A stretch of DNA of 64,000 nucleotides, taken from Symbiopectobacterium purcellii. GTDB taxonomy: Bacteria; Pseudomonadota; Gammaproteobacteria; Enterobacterales; Enterobacteriaceae. Position numbers and translations under genes: made by a program. Positions 1-10,418 of the stretch are shown one piece after another (position 1 is the stretch's first letter; every line of letters begins with the position of its first letter). The stretch is from NCBI RefSeq assembly GCF_019797845.1, contig NZ_CP081864.1, positions 310,001-374,000 of the forward strand. Direction: 5' to 3'. The notes beneath the pieces were generated by a model. The model saw nothing but the letters and a program-made list of their open reading frames with translations, was not told the origin of the DNA and ran no database searches.

Positions 1-1009
1 CTGACACACCGCTGGCGGCTTCAGGCGCCGGTGACACGCTGGCAGGCGTAGTATACGGGGCACTGATTGAGGTTACCGCCCCGTTGTCTGTTGGTGCGGA
101 GGCTGTATCGACAGGCGCGCTGTAGGCCATGCTGGCCTGGCCGCTTTTCGCCGCATTAAAGCCTAGTTGGATGGCGTTGGCGAACACCTGTGCCTGACCG
201 TTGAGCGGCAGCAGCAGGGCGACGCCACCGCCGACGCCACCACCGGCGACCGGTAAGGCGGTCTGGCCCGATGCCAGCGGTGTCGGCAGCGTTTGTGCCG
301 CTGGGTGGCGCGGATAGCGCGTCTGCCAGTCGCTTAGCGCGGCTTTTAACTGATCGCTCGACTCGCGGTTGTTCTGGTAAGTGGTGAGCAGATCCATCCA
401 TCCAGCCAGCACGTTCTCATTGGCGTTGATCAGCACGGCACTGGCTGCCTGCGCAGACATCTGTGTCAGGGCAACCCAGGTCTGATCGATATTTTTTTGA
501 TGCTCATCGCCTTTAAGCTGCGGCTCTTGGGCGATATAGGCACGCAGCAGGTCAGCAGAGGGCTGGCCTTGATGTGCGTTGATTTGCGCCTGATAGTAAC
601 GCGCCTGTTGATCGGCGGAGAGTGCGCTGACGTCGAGCCCCTGCAGTGCGGCGGCAGTGCCGTTGCTGTCGTTGTTAGCGGCGGCAATTTCCGCTTTCAG
701 CAGTTGCTGCTCACGCTGCTGCGGTTGTGCCAACTGTGCAGGCAGTGCGTTGAACTGCTCGGTTGCCTGGGGGAGCTTTCCTTCCTGAACAAGGGCACGA
801 ATCGCAAGTAATTGCCAGCCAGCCTTGTTATTATCTCGGCTTTGCTCCATTTGTTGCAGGTAGTAGTAAGAGGAGGCTCCGGCCTGACCTTGAACATCAG
901 GTGAAGGCGGCTGTGGCGCCTGGCCTGGACATCCCGCAAGAAGCAGCGCCGCGAATAACACAGACGCGATACGCCCTGTTTGCGAACGGACGAAATGATT
1001 GGGAAGCAT
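1..1009 (-). CDS. lpoA: LpoA, outer-membrane lipoprotein activator of PBP1A (5' part only)
   Basis: LpoA sits in the outer membrane and reaches through the periplasm to stimulate peptidoglycan synthesis by PBP1A (MrcA). The reading frame starts at the ATG at 1009 and runs off the left edge, so about 336 codons are visible. Residues 14-27 form a lipoprotein signal ending in the lipobox LLAGC, with Cys27 as the lipidation site. The following region is Gln/Ala-rich and helical, as expected of the N-terminal TPR-like domain of the family. The gene is divergent from rsmI, the arrangement in E. coli (yraM/yraL). The C-terminal PBP1A-binding part lies outside the window. Confidence 0.9.
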   Translation of the reverse strand, partial: MLPNHFVRSQTGRIASVLFAALLLAGCPGQAPQPPSPDVQGQAGASSYYYLQQMEQSRDNNKAGWQLLAIRALVQEGKLPQATEQFNALPAQLAQPQQREQQLLKAEIAAANNDSNGTAAALQGLDVSALSADQQARYYQAQINAHQGQPSADLLRAYIAQEPQLKGDEHQKNIDQTWVALTQMSAQAASAVLINANENVLAGWMDLLTTYQNNRESSDQLKAALSDWQTRYPRHPAAQTLPTPLASGQTALPVAGGGVGGGVALLLPLNGQAQVFANAIQLGFNAAKSGQASMAYSAPVDTASAPTDNGAVTSISAPYTTPASVSPAPEAASGVS

Positions 1010-1078
1010 ACTGTATCCAGTGGTTTTTTTATAAAGATGCTCAATATTAAATCGGCAACCCGGATGAAACAATGAATC

Positions 1079-1966
1079 ATGAACAACAATGAAGACATTT
1101 CTGCATCCACGCTTTACATTGTGCCAACGCCCATTGGCAATCTGGGCGATATTACGGAACGTGCGCTAAGCGTACTGCGTGGGGTGGATGTGGTTGCCGC
1201 GGAGGATACGCGTCATACCGGCCTGTTATTGCAACATTTTGCCATTAGTGCGCGCTTATTTGCACTGCACGATCACAACGAGCAGCAAAAGGCCGATCAT
1301 CTGCTGGCTAAGCTTCAGCAAGGACAATCCATTGCGCTGGTCTCCGATGCGGGGACGCCGCTGATTAACGATCCCGGTTACCATCTGGTGCGCCGCTGTC
1401 GTGAAGCGGGCGTACGCGTGGTGCCATTACCGGGTCCGTGCGCGGCGATCACGGCGTTGTCGGCTGCCGGCATCGCCTCGGATCGTTTTTGTTACGAAGG
1501 GTTTTTGCCCGCGAAAACCAAAGCGCGTCAGGATCGTTTACTGCAACTGTCTGAAGAGACGCGCACGCTGATTTTCTACGAATCCACTCACCGCTTGATT
1601 GACAGCCTGACCGATATGGCAACGGTGCTGGGGGAATCGCGTTATGTAGTGTTGGCGCGCGAATTGACCAAAACCTGGGAGTCGATTCAAGGTGCCCCGG
1701 TGGGTGAACTGCTGGCCTGGGTGAAAGAAGACGAAAATCGCCGCAAAGGTGAGATGGTACTGATCGTAGACGGCTTCCAACCGGATGAGAGTGCGCTTTC
1801 AGCGGAAGCGCTGCGTACCCTGGAACTGCTGCGCGCTGAATTGCCGCTGAAAAAGGCGGCAGCGCTGGCAGCGGAAATCCACGGCGTGAAAAAGAATGCG
1901 TTGTATCGCTATGCGTTGGCGCAAAATGAGGCGGATGACGACGCAGAGGATGACAACCAGGACTAA
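1079..1966 (+). CDS. rsmI: 16S rRNA (cytidine1402-2'-O)-methyltransferase RsmI
   Basis: RsmI uses S-adenosylmethionine to methylate the 2'-OH of C1402 in 16S rRNA, near the ribosomal P site. The 295-residue product has the family start pattern [15 protein letters not shown] (residues 12-26), then AEDTRHTG, the [12 protein letters not shown] loop of the tetrapyrrole-methylase fold and the PGPCA motif. Length agrees with E. coli RsmI. It is divergent from lpoA and lies immediately upstream of the RNase P RNA gene. The C-terminus is acidic (DDDAEDD). Confidence 0.95.
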   Translation: MNNNEDISASTLYIVPTPIGNLGDITERALSVLRGVDVVAAEDTRHTGLLLQHFAISARLFALHDHNEQQKADHLLAKLQQGQSIALVSDAGTPLINDPGYHLVRRCREAGVRVVPLPGPCAAITALSAAGIASDRFCYEGFLPAKTKARQDRLLQLSEETRTLIFYESTHRLIDSLTDMATVLGESRYVVLARELTKTWESIQGAPVGELLAWVKEDENRRKGEMVLIVDGFQPDESALSAEALRTLELLRAELPLKKAAALAAEIHGVKKNALYRYALAQNEADDDAEDDNQD

Positions 1967-1985
1967 TTCGCCTATCATTCGCGCC

Positions 1986-2364
<379 letters not shown>

Positions 2365-2373
2365 CTTAAAAAA

Positions 2374-2395
2374 CCCCGCTTCGGCGGGGTTTTTG
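2374..2395 (+). terminator. Rho-independent terminator of rnpB
   Basis: Stem CCCCGC (2374-2379) pairs with GCGGGG (2384-2389) around a TTCG tetraloop, followed by five T. It directly follows the RNase P RNA. Confidence 0.93.
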
Positions 2396-2543
2396 CATGT
2401 TAACCCCCCTCATTGCAGCAACCTGGCATGCCTGGCCGGAGCCTTTCCTGGTATTTGCTGTGCAAAATGCACGCTAATATTAACCCGTTTACCGACGGCA
2501 GGCCGCTATCGACGACTAATCCCTATTTGTGAATGGAGGTACA

Positions 2544-2915
2544 ATGCGCGTAAGCCCAGGCAGCATGACTTCAGGCATGCTAAAAACGCTTGCTACCCAG
2601 GTTCCTTCAAGTGGAAATTCGGTAGAGCAGAAGATTCAAAAATTGCACAAACAGATCGTTAAACTGGTTAAAGCGCTGAAAGAATTAACCGGAAAAGCGG
2701 CTGGGACAGAATCTGATGAAGAACGCAATGCGTTGAGAAAACAAATACAACTCATTCAACAGCAAATTCAGGCACTTTACGCAGAAATTTCTCGACTACA
2801 AAGGCAAGACGCTGAGAAGAGCAGCACGGCTTCTGCTGCGACAACAACGCCTAAGGCTGATTTATCGCAAGAGGGAACGCGCAGGCGCGGTCACCAGATT
2901 AATATTTACGCGTAG
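2544..2915 (+). CDS. FlxA-like family protein
   Basis: A 123-residue protein resembling the FlxA family, whose E. coli member is expressed with late flagellar genes but has no defined biochemical role. The start is the ATG at 2544, preceded by a strong GGAGG at 2535-2539. An upstream start at 2529 lacks a binding site. Residues 25-95 form a long amphipathic helix with repeated Lys/Gln/Leu heptads (coiled coil: EQKIQKLHKQIVKL, QIQLIQQQIQALYAEI). The tail is low-complexity and basic. The gene stands alone between rnpB and the ABC-F gene. I saw no convincing FliA promoter upstream. Family assignment rests on the coiled-coil pattern and size. Confidence 0.7.
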   Translation: MRVSPGSMTSGMLKTLATQVPSSGNSVEQKIQKLHKQIVKLVKALKELTGKAAGTESDEERNALRKQIQLIQQQIQALYAEISRLQRQDAEKSSTASAATTTPKADLSQEGTRRRGHQINIYA

Positions 2916-3184
2916 GTTTTGCGCTTTCAGCACTGAGCATATTGTGGGACTTAAGCAAAAGCTCCCCGCTAAAGAATGATACCTGGCCTTTGTATATCTC
3001 GTTTCTCAACAAGACAAAAATTAATCTTGAGTCAGATCCTGCCGTCCGTTAACCTTTACTGCGACGAACTTCTCGTCTCACTGGAGCACACACGGAAAAT
3101 GAACAAACACGACTGATGAATTCGGATCCTTGCTAACGCGAATGCGTTATCGGGGATGGCTATTGATTTCATTCAGGAGTGCTT

Positions 3185-4790
3185 ATGGCTCATTGTGCGC
3201 AATCCCCTGCTTTTCTTTTGCATCAGGTTACCTGTCAATTTGCGACCGGCTTGACGCTTTTCGGTCCGCTTAATCTTTCTCTTGATCCCTCATTGTGTGG
3301 CCTGGTCGGGCGTAACGGCTGCGGAAAAACGTCTCTGCTGCGTTTGCTGGCAGGGCTCGAGGTTCCCGCTTTCGGTCATGTTGAACGCGCGGGCTCTCTG
3401 GCTTATGTTGCTCATCAGCATAAAATTTTATCAACGACAACGCTGGCTGATTTGCTGGGTTACCAGGCCATTTTTGCCGCGCGTCAGCGCGTCGAGTCAG
3501 GCGACTATCAGTTGGAAGATCTCGAACTTCTGGAGGGGGCATGGGATCTACAAGAACGCTTGGCGGCGGCGTTTGCCGAAGCCCGCTTGCCGGAATTTGT
3601 TCCTGATAAACGTGCTGCTGAACTGAGCGGCGGAGAACGCGTGCGGGCACTGCTGTGCGCGGCATTTATGGCTGATGCTGACTATTTACTGCTTGATGAG
3701 CCGACGAATCACCTCGATCGACAGGCGAGAGTGTGGTTTTACGACAAGCTTTCCCAGCGACGCGGCGGCGCATTGGTGGCAACGCACGATCGTGAACTCC
3801 TGGTGATGATGCCGCGCATTTTGGAACTGACCCCGACGGGGTTGCGCAACTATGGTGGCAATTATGATGAGTATCAGCGGCAGCGTCAGGCCGAGCAGCA
3901 GGCTGCTCAGGCGGCATTGGAACATGCCACTACCGAGCGTCGGCGCACCCGAATGCGTTTGCAAAAAGCGCATGATGCCAGCCAGCGACGCTCGGCACAG
4001 ACCTTACGTACCGTTGATTCACTGAATATCGCGTCGTTTGAGCGGGTGCAATACAAAGCGGCGGCAAAAGCGCGTTTAGGCACGCTGCGTAAACAGCACC
4101 GTGAGCAAAATGATGTGCTTAATGCTGCTGTCTGTGAGATGCGGGGAAAGGTCGAGGAAGATAGTCCGATATTATTTACGCTGCCAGGTAGCCCCCAATA
4201 AACCGGTGTTAGTCATGGATGATCTGGTTTTGCCTCACATCGTGAAGGTTCCTTTCAACTGGAGGATAGATGGCCCGATGCGGGTAGCGCTGCGTGGGCC
4301 AAATGGCTGTGGCAAATCGACCCTGCTCAAGGTGATGATGGGTGACGAAACGCCAGTGTCTGGTGACTGTCGTGTTTCAGTCACCACCGCTTATCTCGAC
4401 CAGCATTTGTCGCGGTTGGATCTCTCATTGTCGGTACTGGCGCATCTCAATGCCGATGATACGCCGCTGGAAGAAAGCGTATTGCGTACCCGGCTGGCGC
4501 AACTGCAACTGGATGCGAATAAAGTTGCTCTGCCTCTGGCGGCATTGAGCGGCGGGGAGCGTCTGAAGGCGGCTCTGGCTTGCGTGCTTTGGCGTCGCGA
4601 TGCCGCCCAATTACTGTTGCTGGATGAACCCACCAACCATCTCGATCTGACGTCAACGCAGGCGATTGAGGCTGCGTTATCTACGTTTCCGGGGGCAATG
4701 ATTGTGGTATCACACGATGACGCTTTTCTTTCTGGTTTGAGGCTTACGCACAGCCTCGAATGGCGGGAAACGGGGTGGCATTATGAATAA
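3185..4790 (+). pseudogene. ABC-F family ATPase, interrupted by a +1 frameshift at a C5 run
   Basis: ABC-F proteins carry two ATPase domains and act on ribosomes rather than in membranes. The start is the ATG at 3185 behind CAGGAGT. The first frame gives Walker A GRNGCGKTSLL, signature LSGGERVRALL and Walker B YLLLDEPTNHLD, then a charged helical linker. It stops at 4199-4201. The second half, in the next frame, gives Walker A GPNGCGKSTLL, signature LSGGERLKAAL and LLLLDEPTNHLDL, ending at 4790. Removing one C from the CCCCC at about 4191-4195 joins the halves as LPGSPNKPVLVMDD, giving 534 residues, a normal ABC-F length. It is either a real one-base insertion, a sequencing error, or (less likely) ribosomal slippage at CCC-C. 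Confidence 0.85.
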
Positions 4791-4954
4791 AGGGAGCGAC
4801 GTGCTGGCTTGAAGGTGGTGGGCATTCAACGTGATGATTCAAATTTATTGATGTTCTTCATCACACGCCGATGACTTTCTCCCGGTGAAAAAGGGCGTAG
4901 AGTAATCCTATCGAGTGCACTGGCACATCAATATGGCTCACTAAGGATACTTCT

Positions 4955-5740
4955 ATGAACACTTCCCGGATGCCCGCACTGTTTCTCGGCCATGGTAGCC
5001 CGATGAACGTGTTGGAAGAAAATGACTATACGCGTGCATGGCGCCAGTTAGGTGAAACCCTGCCGCGCCCGAAAGGCACTATCGCGGTCTCGGCACACTG
5101 GTATACCCGTGGTACGGCGGTGACAGCGATGGAGAAACCGCGCACCATCCACGATTTCGGCGGCTTCCCGCAGGCGCTGTTTGATACGCAGTATCCGGAA
5201 CCGGGATCGCCTGAATTGGCAGAGCGCATTCAACAGGCTCTGGCACCGCTGCCGGTGATTGCTGACCACGAGCAATGGGGGTTTGACCACGGCTCTTGGG
5301 GCGTGTTGATTAAAATGTACCCGGATGCGGATATTCCTGTGGTGCAACTGAGCGTGGACGGTACGCAATCGGCAGAGTATCACTACCAGTTGGGGACCAA
5401 ACTGGCAGCGCTGCGTGATGAAGGCTATATGATTGTCGCCAGCGGCAACGTGGTGCATAACCTGCGCATGGTGAAATGGGATGGCGATGCCACGCCTTAT
5501 GACTGGGCGGTTTCCTTCAATCAGTTTGTCAAAGACAACCTGAACTATCAGGGAGATAACCACCCGCTGGTGGACTTTATGCAACATAAAGGGGCGGCGT
5601 TGTCGAACCCGACGCCTGACCACTTTTTACCGCTGCTCTATGTGCTGGGCAGTTGGGATGGCAAAGAGTCCATCACGGTGCCCGTCGATGGCATTGTGAT
5701 GGGAGCGTTGAGTATGCTCTCGGTACAAGTAGGCGGTTAA
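4955..5740 (+). CDS. ygiD: YgiD, 4,5-DOPA-extradiol-dioxygenase family protein
   Basis: A 261-residue class III extradiol ring-cleavage dioxygenase-like protein. E. coli YgiD and plant DODA cleave L-DOPA at the 4,5 position; the native bacterial substrate is unsettled. Metal-ligand histidines of the family are visible in FLGHGSP (His13), SAHWY (His48), ASGNVVHNL and TPDHFLPLL. The start follows AAGGATACTTCT. The gene is monocistronic and closed by a strong terminator at 5751-5780. It faces the Sel1-repeat gene. Confidence 0.9.
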   Translation: MNTSRMPALFLGHGSPMNVLEENDYTRAWRQLGETLPRPKGTIAVSAHWYTRGTAVTAMEKPRTIHDFGGFPQALFDTQYPEPGSPELAERIQQALAPLPVIADHEQWGFDHGSWGVLIKMYPDADIPVVQLSVDGTQSAEYHYQLGTKLAALRDEGYMIVASGNVVHNLRMVKWDGDATPYDWAVSFNQFVKDNLNYQGDNHPLVDFMQHKGAALSNPTPDHFLPLLYVLGSWDGKESITVPVDGIVMGALSMLSVQVGG

Positions 5741-5750
5741 GGTTGAATAT

Positions 5751-5780
5751 CAAGCCCGTGCATTGCACGGGCTTGTTTTA
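5751..5780 (+). terminator. Rho-independent terminator after ygiD
   Basis: An 11-bp perfect stem (CAAGCCCGTGC at 5751-5761 with GCACGGGCTTG at 5765-5775), ATT loop, then TTTTA. It probably serves only ygiD. Confidence 0.88.
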
Positions 5781-5792
5781 TTCATGGTGGCA

Positions 5793-6323
5793 TCAGCCGT
5801 TTTTAAGTGAAGCTAAAATATCCTGCGCTGTTTTTTTGTGGCCTTCGGACGCTTTGGCGTTGTTCAGCAGACGGTTTGCCCAAAACGCTGCGGCTTTAGC
5901 ATCCTTCTTCAACACGGTGCCATCGGCGAGCAGGCTGGCCAGCGCCATTTGCGCGATAGGTAAATTAGCATCAGCCGCTTTGGTCAGGTACGTCTGTCCC
6001 TGTTGTGGATCGTGTGGAATTCTTTTCGAGGTAAAGTAGGTTTTGCCTACCGCAAACTGTGAGGGCACATGTCCACCATCCGCTGCACGTTTTAGCCACA
6101 CAAACCCTTCTTTCCAGGCGCTGTCTGAACCGCTGGTGGTCAGGTTGTACGCCAGGCGGTTCTGTGCTTCCAGATCGCCCTGTTCTGCACGTTTTACCAG
6201 ATCGGTATCTTCATCGTAGATGGCTTTAACATCGGGAGGCAGAGAGGCGGTGCCAGCGGCATGGGCGGTAAACAGGGTGCTGACGGCGCAAAGCAGCAAC
6301 GCAGACAGAAGTCGCTTTTTCAT
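5793..6323 (-). CDS. Exported Sel1-repeat (TPR-like) protein
   Basis: A 176-residue protein with a cleavable signal peptide (MKKRLLSALLLCAVSTLF..AHA) followed by Sel1-like repeats: EQGDLEAQNRLAYNL, RAADGGHVPSQFAVG and KAADANLPIAQMALASLL. Sel1 repeats make alpha-solenoid protein-binding surfaces, so a periplasmic scaffold or adaptor role is likely. No enzymatic motif is present and no partner can be named. It stands between the convergent ygiD and the ygiC block. Confidence 0.8.
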   Translation of the reverse strand: MKKRLLSALLLCAVSTLFTAHAAGTASLPPDVKAIYDEDTDLVKRAEQGDLEAQNRLAYNLTTSGSDSAWKEGFVWLKRAADGGHVPSQFAVGKTYFTSKRIPHDPQQGQTYLTKAADANLPIAQMALASLLADGTVLKKDAKAAAFWANRLLNNAKASEGHKKTAQDILASLKNG

Positions 6324-6443
6324 AAAAGTCCTTTTTCCATGAGGTAAATAACGTTGTTAAATATCGGCTAACAGAGTCTGTTCTTTAATATTTTCAGGAA
6401 TTAACTCAATTACATCATGGTATTAGAACAGTAATGCTAAGAA

Positions 6444-6469
6444 AAAAGCCACTGGGTTCAGTGGCTTTT
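6444..6469 (-). terminator. Terminator after ygiC (possibly bidirectional)
   Basis: Stem AAAAGCCACTG (6444-6454) with CAGTGGCTTTT (6459-6469), loop GGTT. Read on the minus strand it follows the ygiC stop codon and ends in a T tract. Confidence 0.85.
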
Positions 6470-6483
6470 GCTGGCAACGAGAA

Positions 6484-7644
6484 TCAGTCCAGAATGATAT
6501 GCGGGTAAAAGCGTGACAGATCCTGAGTGATTAGTTCGCGATCTTCGCGCAGACCAATGCCGCACGGCTGATCGTTGACCAACCAACTGCCGATCACCGT
6601 ATGACTGTCGCCAAAGGTTGGCAGCGGGTGATATTGCTGAACGATCTTGCCTTCTTCGCCGTAAGGGCCGTCAACAGAGGCGATCTGCTGGCCATTTTTC
6701 ACGATCTGAATATTGGCACCTTCACGTGAGAACAGCTGTTTGACCACGTAACTGTCGAGTGGCGGATGATCGTCATCGGCAAAATAGGCGGGCAGCAGGT
6801 TGGGGTGGTTGGGGAACATTTCCCACAGCATCGGCAGCAGCGCTTTGTTGGAGATAATGCTTTTCCAGGCCGGTTCTAACCAACGCACGCCCGCATCTTC
6901 CAACTTGGTGGAAAATATTTCGCGCAGCATGAATTCCCACGGGTAGAGCTTGAACAGGTTGCCGATCACCTGATTTTGCATATCGGTGAACTGGCCTTTT
7001 TCACCCAGCCCAATCTCTTCCATAAAGAGAAATTCTGTGGGCAGACCCGCTTCCAACGCGCAATCCTGAAGGTATTGCACCGTGCCGCGATCTTCTTCGG
7101 TGTCCTGACAGCACGCCATATGCAGCAGACCGAAGCCATGATTGAGGCGCAGTTCTTCAAACCGGGCGATCAGCGCTTCCTGAATGCTGTTGTACTGATC
7201 GGCATTCTGCGGCAGCTTACCCGCCTCTTTCTGATCTTCCAGCCACAACCATTGAAAAAAGGCCGCTTCATACAGCGATGTCGGCGTATCGGCATTGTTT
7301 TCCAACAGCTTGGCCGGGCCTTTTCCGTCATAGGCCAGATCGAGGCGCGAGTAGAGCGAGGGCTGCTGGCTGCGCCAGCAGCTTCTGACAAATTCCCAGG
7401 TATGCTTGGGGATGCAGAATTTGGTGAGCAACGCATCGCTGCTGACCACCTTTTCGACCACTTGCAAACACATCTGGTGCAGTTCGGCGGTTGCTGCTTC
7501 CAACTCTTCAATCTGCGCCAACGTGAACTGATAGTAAGCATTTTCACACCAGTAGGGCTCGCCGTACATGGTGTGAAAGTTGAAACCAAACTCTGTCGCC
7601 TTTTCACGCCAATCCGGGCGTTCGGCAATATCAACGCGCTTCAT
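6484..7644 (-). CDS. ygiC: YgiC, glutathionylspermidine-synthase-like ATP-grasp ligase
   Basis: A 386-residue protein, the same length as E. coli YgiC, similar to the C-terminal ATP-grasp synthetase domain of glutathionylspermidine synthetase. The true substrate is unknown and E. coli YgiC does not make glutathionylspermidine as far as I know. Visible family features are the [15 protein letters not shown] and [12 protein letters not shown] segments and the nucleotide-loop region [13 protein letters not shown] near residues 300-312. It follows ygiB by 11 bases in one transcription unit, a pairing conserved with tolC across enterobacteria. Confidence 0.92.
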   Translation of the reverse strand: MKRVDIAERPDWREKATEFGFNFHTMYGEPYWCENAYYQFTLAQIEELEAATAELHQMCLQVVEKVVSSDALLTKFCIPKHTWEFVRSCWRSQQPSLYSRLDLAYDGKGPAKLLENNADTPTSLYEAAFFQWLWLEDQKEAGKLPQNADQYNSIQEALIARFEELRLNHGFGLLHMACCQDTEEDRGTVQYLQDCALEAGLPTEFLFMEEIGLGEKGQFTDMQNQVIGNLFKLYPWEFMLREIFSTKLEDAGVRWLEPAWKSIISNKALLPMLWEMFPNHPNLLPAYFADDDHPPLDSYVVKQLFSREGANIQIVKNGQQIASVDGPYGEEGKIVQQYHPLPTFGDSHTVIGSWLVNDQPCGIGLREDRELITQDLSRFYPHIILD

Positions 7645-7655
7645 GCTTATGTCCC

Positions 7656-8324
7656 TTAGCCACCCATACTGCGAGAAGAGGAGCTGGAACCGGTGCTGGC
7701 GCTGCTACGTTGCATCGTGGTCTGCTTGGCGACACTTTCGCCAAAACCACCGCGGGTGATGGTGTTAGTGGTGGCAGGCTTAGGAGCCAGCGCGGTTTTG
7801 GGAACCGTGACGCTACGACCGGAAGTGGCAGCCCCGTAGCTTTTACCACTGGCGTCAACGAACTGGCCGTTCGCCGGGCTTGCCGGAGAGCGGGAAGAGA
7901 ACAGCGGCTGCTGGGCAAAACCTGCGCCACCGCCCATCATGCGGCCCATCATGTAACCGGCCATCAGCGGCATCCAGGAACTGCTGGTCTGTGTTGGCTG
8001 AGCGGCGGTGCCTGCCTGCGCAGGGACTGGCGTACATTGTGCTTCGCCAAATTCTGCTACGCAGTCTTCTTTGCTGGCATATTTCGGTGCAGTTTTTTCG
8101 GCTTCTTTCAGCGCGTTGTTGTACGCCGTGGTGCATTGCGCGCTCATGGACGGGTTCGCTGCTGAGCAGTCATCCGCATTTTGATACATCGACACGGTTT
8201 CGTCAGTCTGCTCGCAACCGGCCAGAATAAACGCGGCGCTGATCGCCAGTGCGACCTGTGCCAGACGATAAGTGCGCCACCCTTTTCGGAAAGCGTCCTT
8301 CTGTATGTTTTCTGTACGTTTCAT
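7656..8324 (-). CDS. ygiB: YgiB (DUF1190) putative lipoprotein
   Basis: A 222-residue protein of the UPF0441/DUF1190 family. Residues 24-37 form a hydrophobic segment ending in ILAGC, so Cys37 is a likely lipidation site, although the long basic N-terminus is unusual for a lipoprotein. The middle has a Met/Gly-rich hydrophobic stretch ([13 protein letters not shown]) and the tail is Ser/Thr-rich. In E. coli tolC-ygiA-ygiB-ygiC is one operon induced by MarA/SoxS/Rob. Here an ERIC element and a tolC terminator separate ygiB from tolC, so co-transcription may be lost. Confidence 0.9.
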   Translation of the reverse strand: MKRTENIQKDAFRKGWRTYRLAQVALAISAAFILAGCEQTDETVSMYQNADDCSAANPSMSAQCTTAYNNALKEAEKTAPKYASKEDCVAEFGEAQCTPVPAQAGTAAQPTQTSSSWMPLMAGYMMGRMMGGGAGFAQQPLFSSRSPASPANGQFVDASGKSYGAATSGRSVTVPKTALAPKPATTNTITRGGFGESVAKQTTMQRSSASTGSSSSSRSMGG

Positions 8325-8363
8325 ATGGTTATCCCAGAGGGCAAGGCGTCAATGCCAAAGGTA

Positions 8364-8564
8364 TATACCCGTCATACTTCAAGTTGCAGGTGCGTTGGCT
8401 GCTCTCGTTCACCCGAATCACTTACCTAAGTAAGCTCACCGGGATTGATGAACCTCATCCCTGAGGTTCACCCTACGGGTCAGCGCAAGCGCTGTTCAAA
8501 TTTGTTCCAGACAAATTTGTCTCTCCCTTGCCGCCTTCCTGCAACTCGAATTATTTAGGGTATA
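8364..8564 (-). repeat. ERIC repeat, long form (201 bp, 74-bp internal insert)
   Basis: On the minus strand this reads as an ERIC element. The ends are TATACCCTAAATAATTCGAG and its near-inverse ...GTATGACGGGTATA, and the conserved centre around GTAAGTGATTCGGGTGA is present. Compared with the 127-bp copies it carries about 74 extra bases (about 8448-8521). A 20-bp block of that insert, TTTGAACAGCGCTTGCGCTG on the minus strand (8481-8500), is identical to a block in the long copy at 29669-29866. It lies between ygiB and tolC. Confidence 0.93.
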
Positions 8565-8693
8565 GCAAGTGTGCATTAGCATAGGGGATGGCTGGCTGAA
8601 TTTAAAGCACTACGCCTGTCAGAACGCCTGCTCTTTACGTTGCTATACATTTTATTGCGTGCCTGGACGGCTTGGAATAAATCAGCGCCAAAC

Positions 8694-8721
8694 AAAAAGG
8701 AGATACACGGGGTATCTCCTT
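8694..8721 (-). terminator. Terminator after tolC
   Basis: On the minus strand AAGGAGATAC (8721-8712) pairs with GTATCTCCTT (8706-8697), followed by TTTTGTTT. It is 34 bases beyond the tolC stop codon. Confidence 0.88.
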
Positions 8722-8754
8722 AAGGTCATTAACTGCCTGACGGGGACGACGTCA

Positions 8755-10131
8755 TTAGCTGCGCGGTGCTTTCGGCTCCGGCGCACTGTTGTCAGTAAAG
8801 ACCGGTGACGTGGAAACGTCCTGGCCTAACGCGCCGTTCAGCGCCTGCAAGTCGTTTTCATTCAAGGTGCCCAACGCTGACTTGATGTTCAACTGGTTGA
8901 TCAGGTAGTCGTAACGCGCGTTAGACAGCTGTTGCTTGGCGTTAAACAACGTGGTGGTGGCATCCAACACGTCGACAATGGTACGTGTACCGACCTGATA
9001 GCCTGCTTCCATCGCATCCAGAGAGCTTTGCGCTGACACTTCGGCCTGCTTGTAAGCGTTGATGCTGCTGATCGAGGCAGAAATATTATTAAACGAGGAA
9101 CGCACGGTCTGCACCACGGAACGGTGTGCGCTTTCCAGTAGCTCGCTGGAACTGACGAAGCTGTGTTGCGCCTGTTTCACGCGTGAACTGGTGGCACCAC
9201 CGCTGTAGAGCGGCACGGTTAATGACAGGCCAATTTTGTTTTGGCCGGCATCAAGATCTCTCGAGGTATTATTGGAACCGGTGTTACGCGTGTTGCTGAC
9301 GCCGGAGGACGCCGTCAGATCTAACGTTGGCATATGGCCGGTTTCCGCTGAGCGAATCTGCTCACGCGCCAGATCCTGACTCAAGCGGGCGGACAGCAGG
9401 CTCAGGTTATGGCTTTCCGCATCTTTCAGTAAGGTAGCGATCGCCCCCGGTTTCTCGGTGGAGAAACGGGTGATGTTCAGCCCCGCCAGTTGCGGATAGA
9501 AGTTGCCGCTGACCTGACGCAGATTTTCCAGCGCGTTATCCAGCGTGTTGCGTGCAGAGACTTCATTGGCCAATACGCTGTCGTATTGGGCGCGGGCGTT
9601 CTGTACGTCAGTGATAGCCACCAAGCCGACATTAAAGCGCTGGGTGGTTTGATCGAGCTGGCGATAAATGGCCTGTTTCTGGGCGTTAACGTAGGAGAGC
9701 GCATCAATGGCGCGCAGCACGTTGAAATAAGCGGTGGCCGTATCCAGGATCAACGACTGTTGTGCCGTCTGGTAGGTCACGTCTTGAATGCCTGCCTGCT
9801 TTTCTTGCAGCGTCAGGGCGCGCCATTTCGACATATCAAACAGGGTCTGGGTCAACTGCAAAGCACCGCTGGTAACGTTGCTGTTAACGCCATTGCTATC
9901 GCGAAAACCTTTGGTGTAACCGTAGTCAGCACCGAGTCCGAGTTGTGGCAACAGGGGGCTGCGCGCCTCGTTGATTTTCTCGAAAGCCGCATCACGGGTG
10001 GCAGCCGAGCTGCGCAAATCCGGGTTGGTGGTTTTTGCTTGTTGATAGACCTGTAACAGATTTTCCGCGTGACCCACGGCGCTAAAGCCGCTCAGGCTCA
10101 GACCAATAAGAAGAGGGAGCAATTTCTTCAT
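8755..10131 (-). CDS. tolC: TolC, outer-membrane efflux and type I secretion channel
   Basis: TolC is the trimeric outer-membrane and periplasmic tunnel used by RND, MFS and ABC efflux pumps and by type I secretion. The 458-residue product has a signal peptide (MKKLLPLLIGLSLSG..GHA) and two outer-membrane-factor halves, each with long coiled helices. I start at the second ATG (10131) because AAGGA lies 6 bases before it, while the first ATG (10137) abuts that site. It is shorter than E. coli TolC (493) because the poorly conserved C-terminal extension is reduced. It is divergent from nudF, as in E. coli. Confidence 0.95.
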   Translation of the reverse strand: MKKLLPLLIGLSLSGFSAVGHAENLLQVYQQAKTTNPDLRSSAATRDAAFEKINEARSPLLPQLGLGADYGYTKGFRDSNGVNSNVTSGALQLTQTLFDMSKWRALTLQEKQAGIQDVTYQTAQQSLILDTATAYFNVLRAIDALSYVNAQKQAIYRQLDQTTQRFNVGLVAITDVQNARAQYDSVLANEVSARNTLDNALENLRQVSGNFYPQLAGLNITRFSTEKPGAIATLLKDAESHNLSLLSARLSQDLAREQIRSAETGHMPTLDLTASSGVSNTRNTGSNNTSRDLDAGQNKIGLSLTVPLYSGGATSSRVKQAQHSFVSSSELLESAHRSVVQTVRSSFNNISASISSINAYKQAEVSAQSSLDAMEAGYQVGTRTIVDVLDATTTLFNAKQQLSNARYDYLINQLNIKSALGTLNENDLQALNGALGQDVSTSPVFTDNSAPEPKAPRS

Positions 10132-10418
10132 GTGCATTCCTTGTTGTGCAGCTAAGGCAACGATGTAGCGGAGATAGCGCTGTCAAAAAACGAATCCGGC
10201 AGATTCTATCAGAATGTGCCAATAGGATAAGTTGGCTGAACGTGCCATCTTCCCCCTGACCGACCCCATTAGGGGGTTTAATTTGCTCTCAGGCCCTAAC
10301 GTTTGGTCAAATAGGTGTTGTACTAATCCAATTTATCACAAAGCATCGCAAGTATGATGTCCATCTTGATACATGAGACACGTCCACGTACCTGCGGTTG
10401 CTCGCAAGGAGTTGAGGT

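Noticed and set aside
2461..2520. Possible FliA promoter before the FlxA-like gene
   Set aside because: Partial matches to TAAA and GCCGATAA are not at the required spacing.
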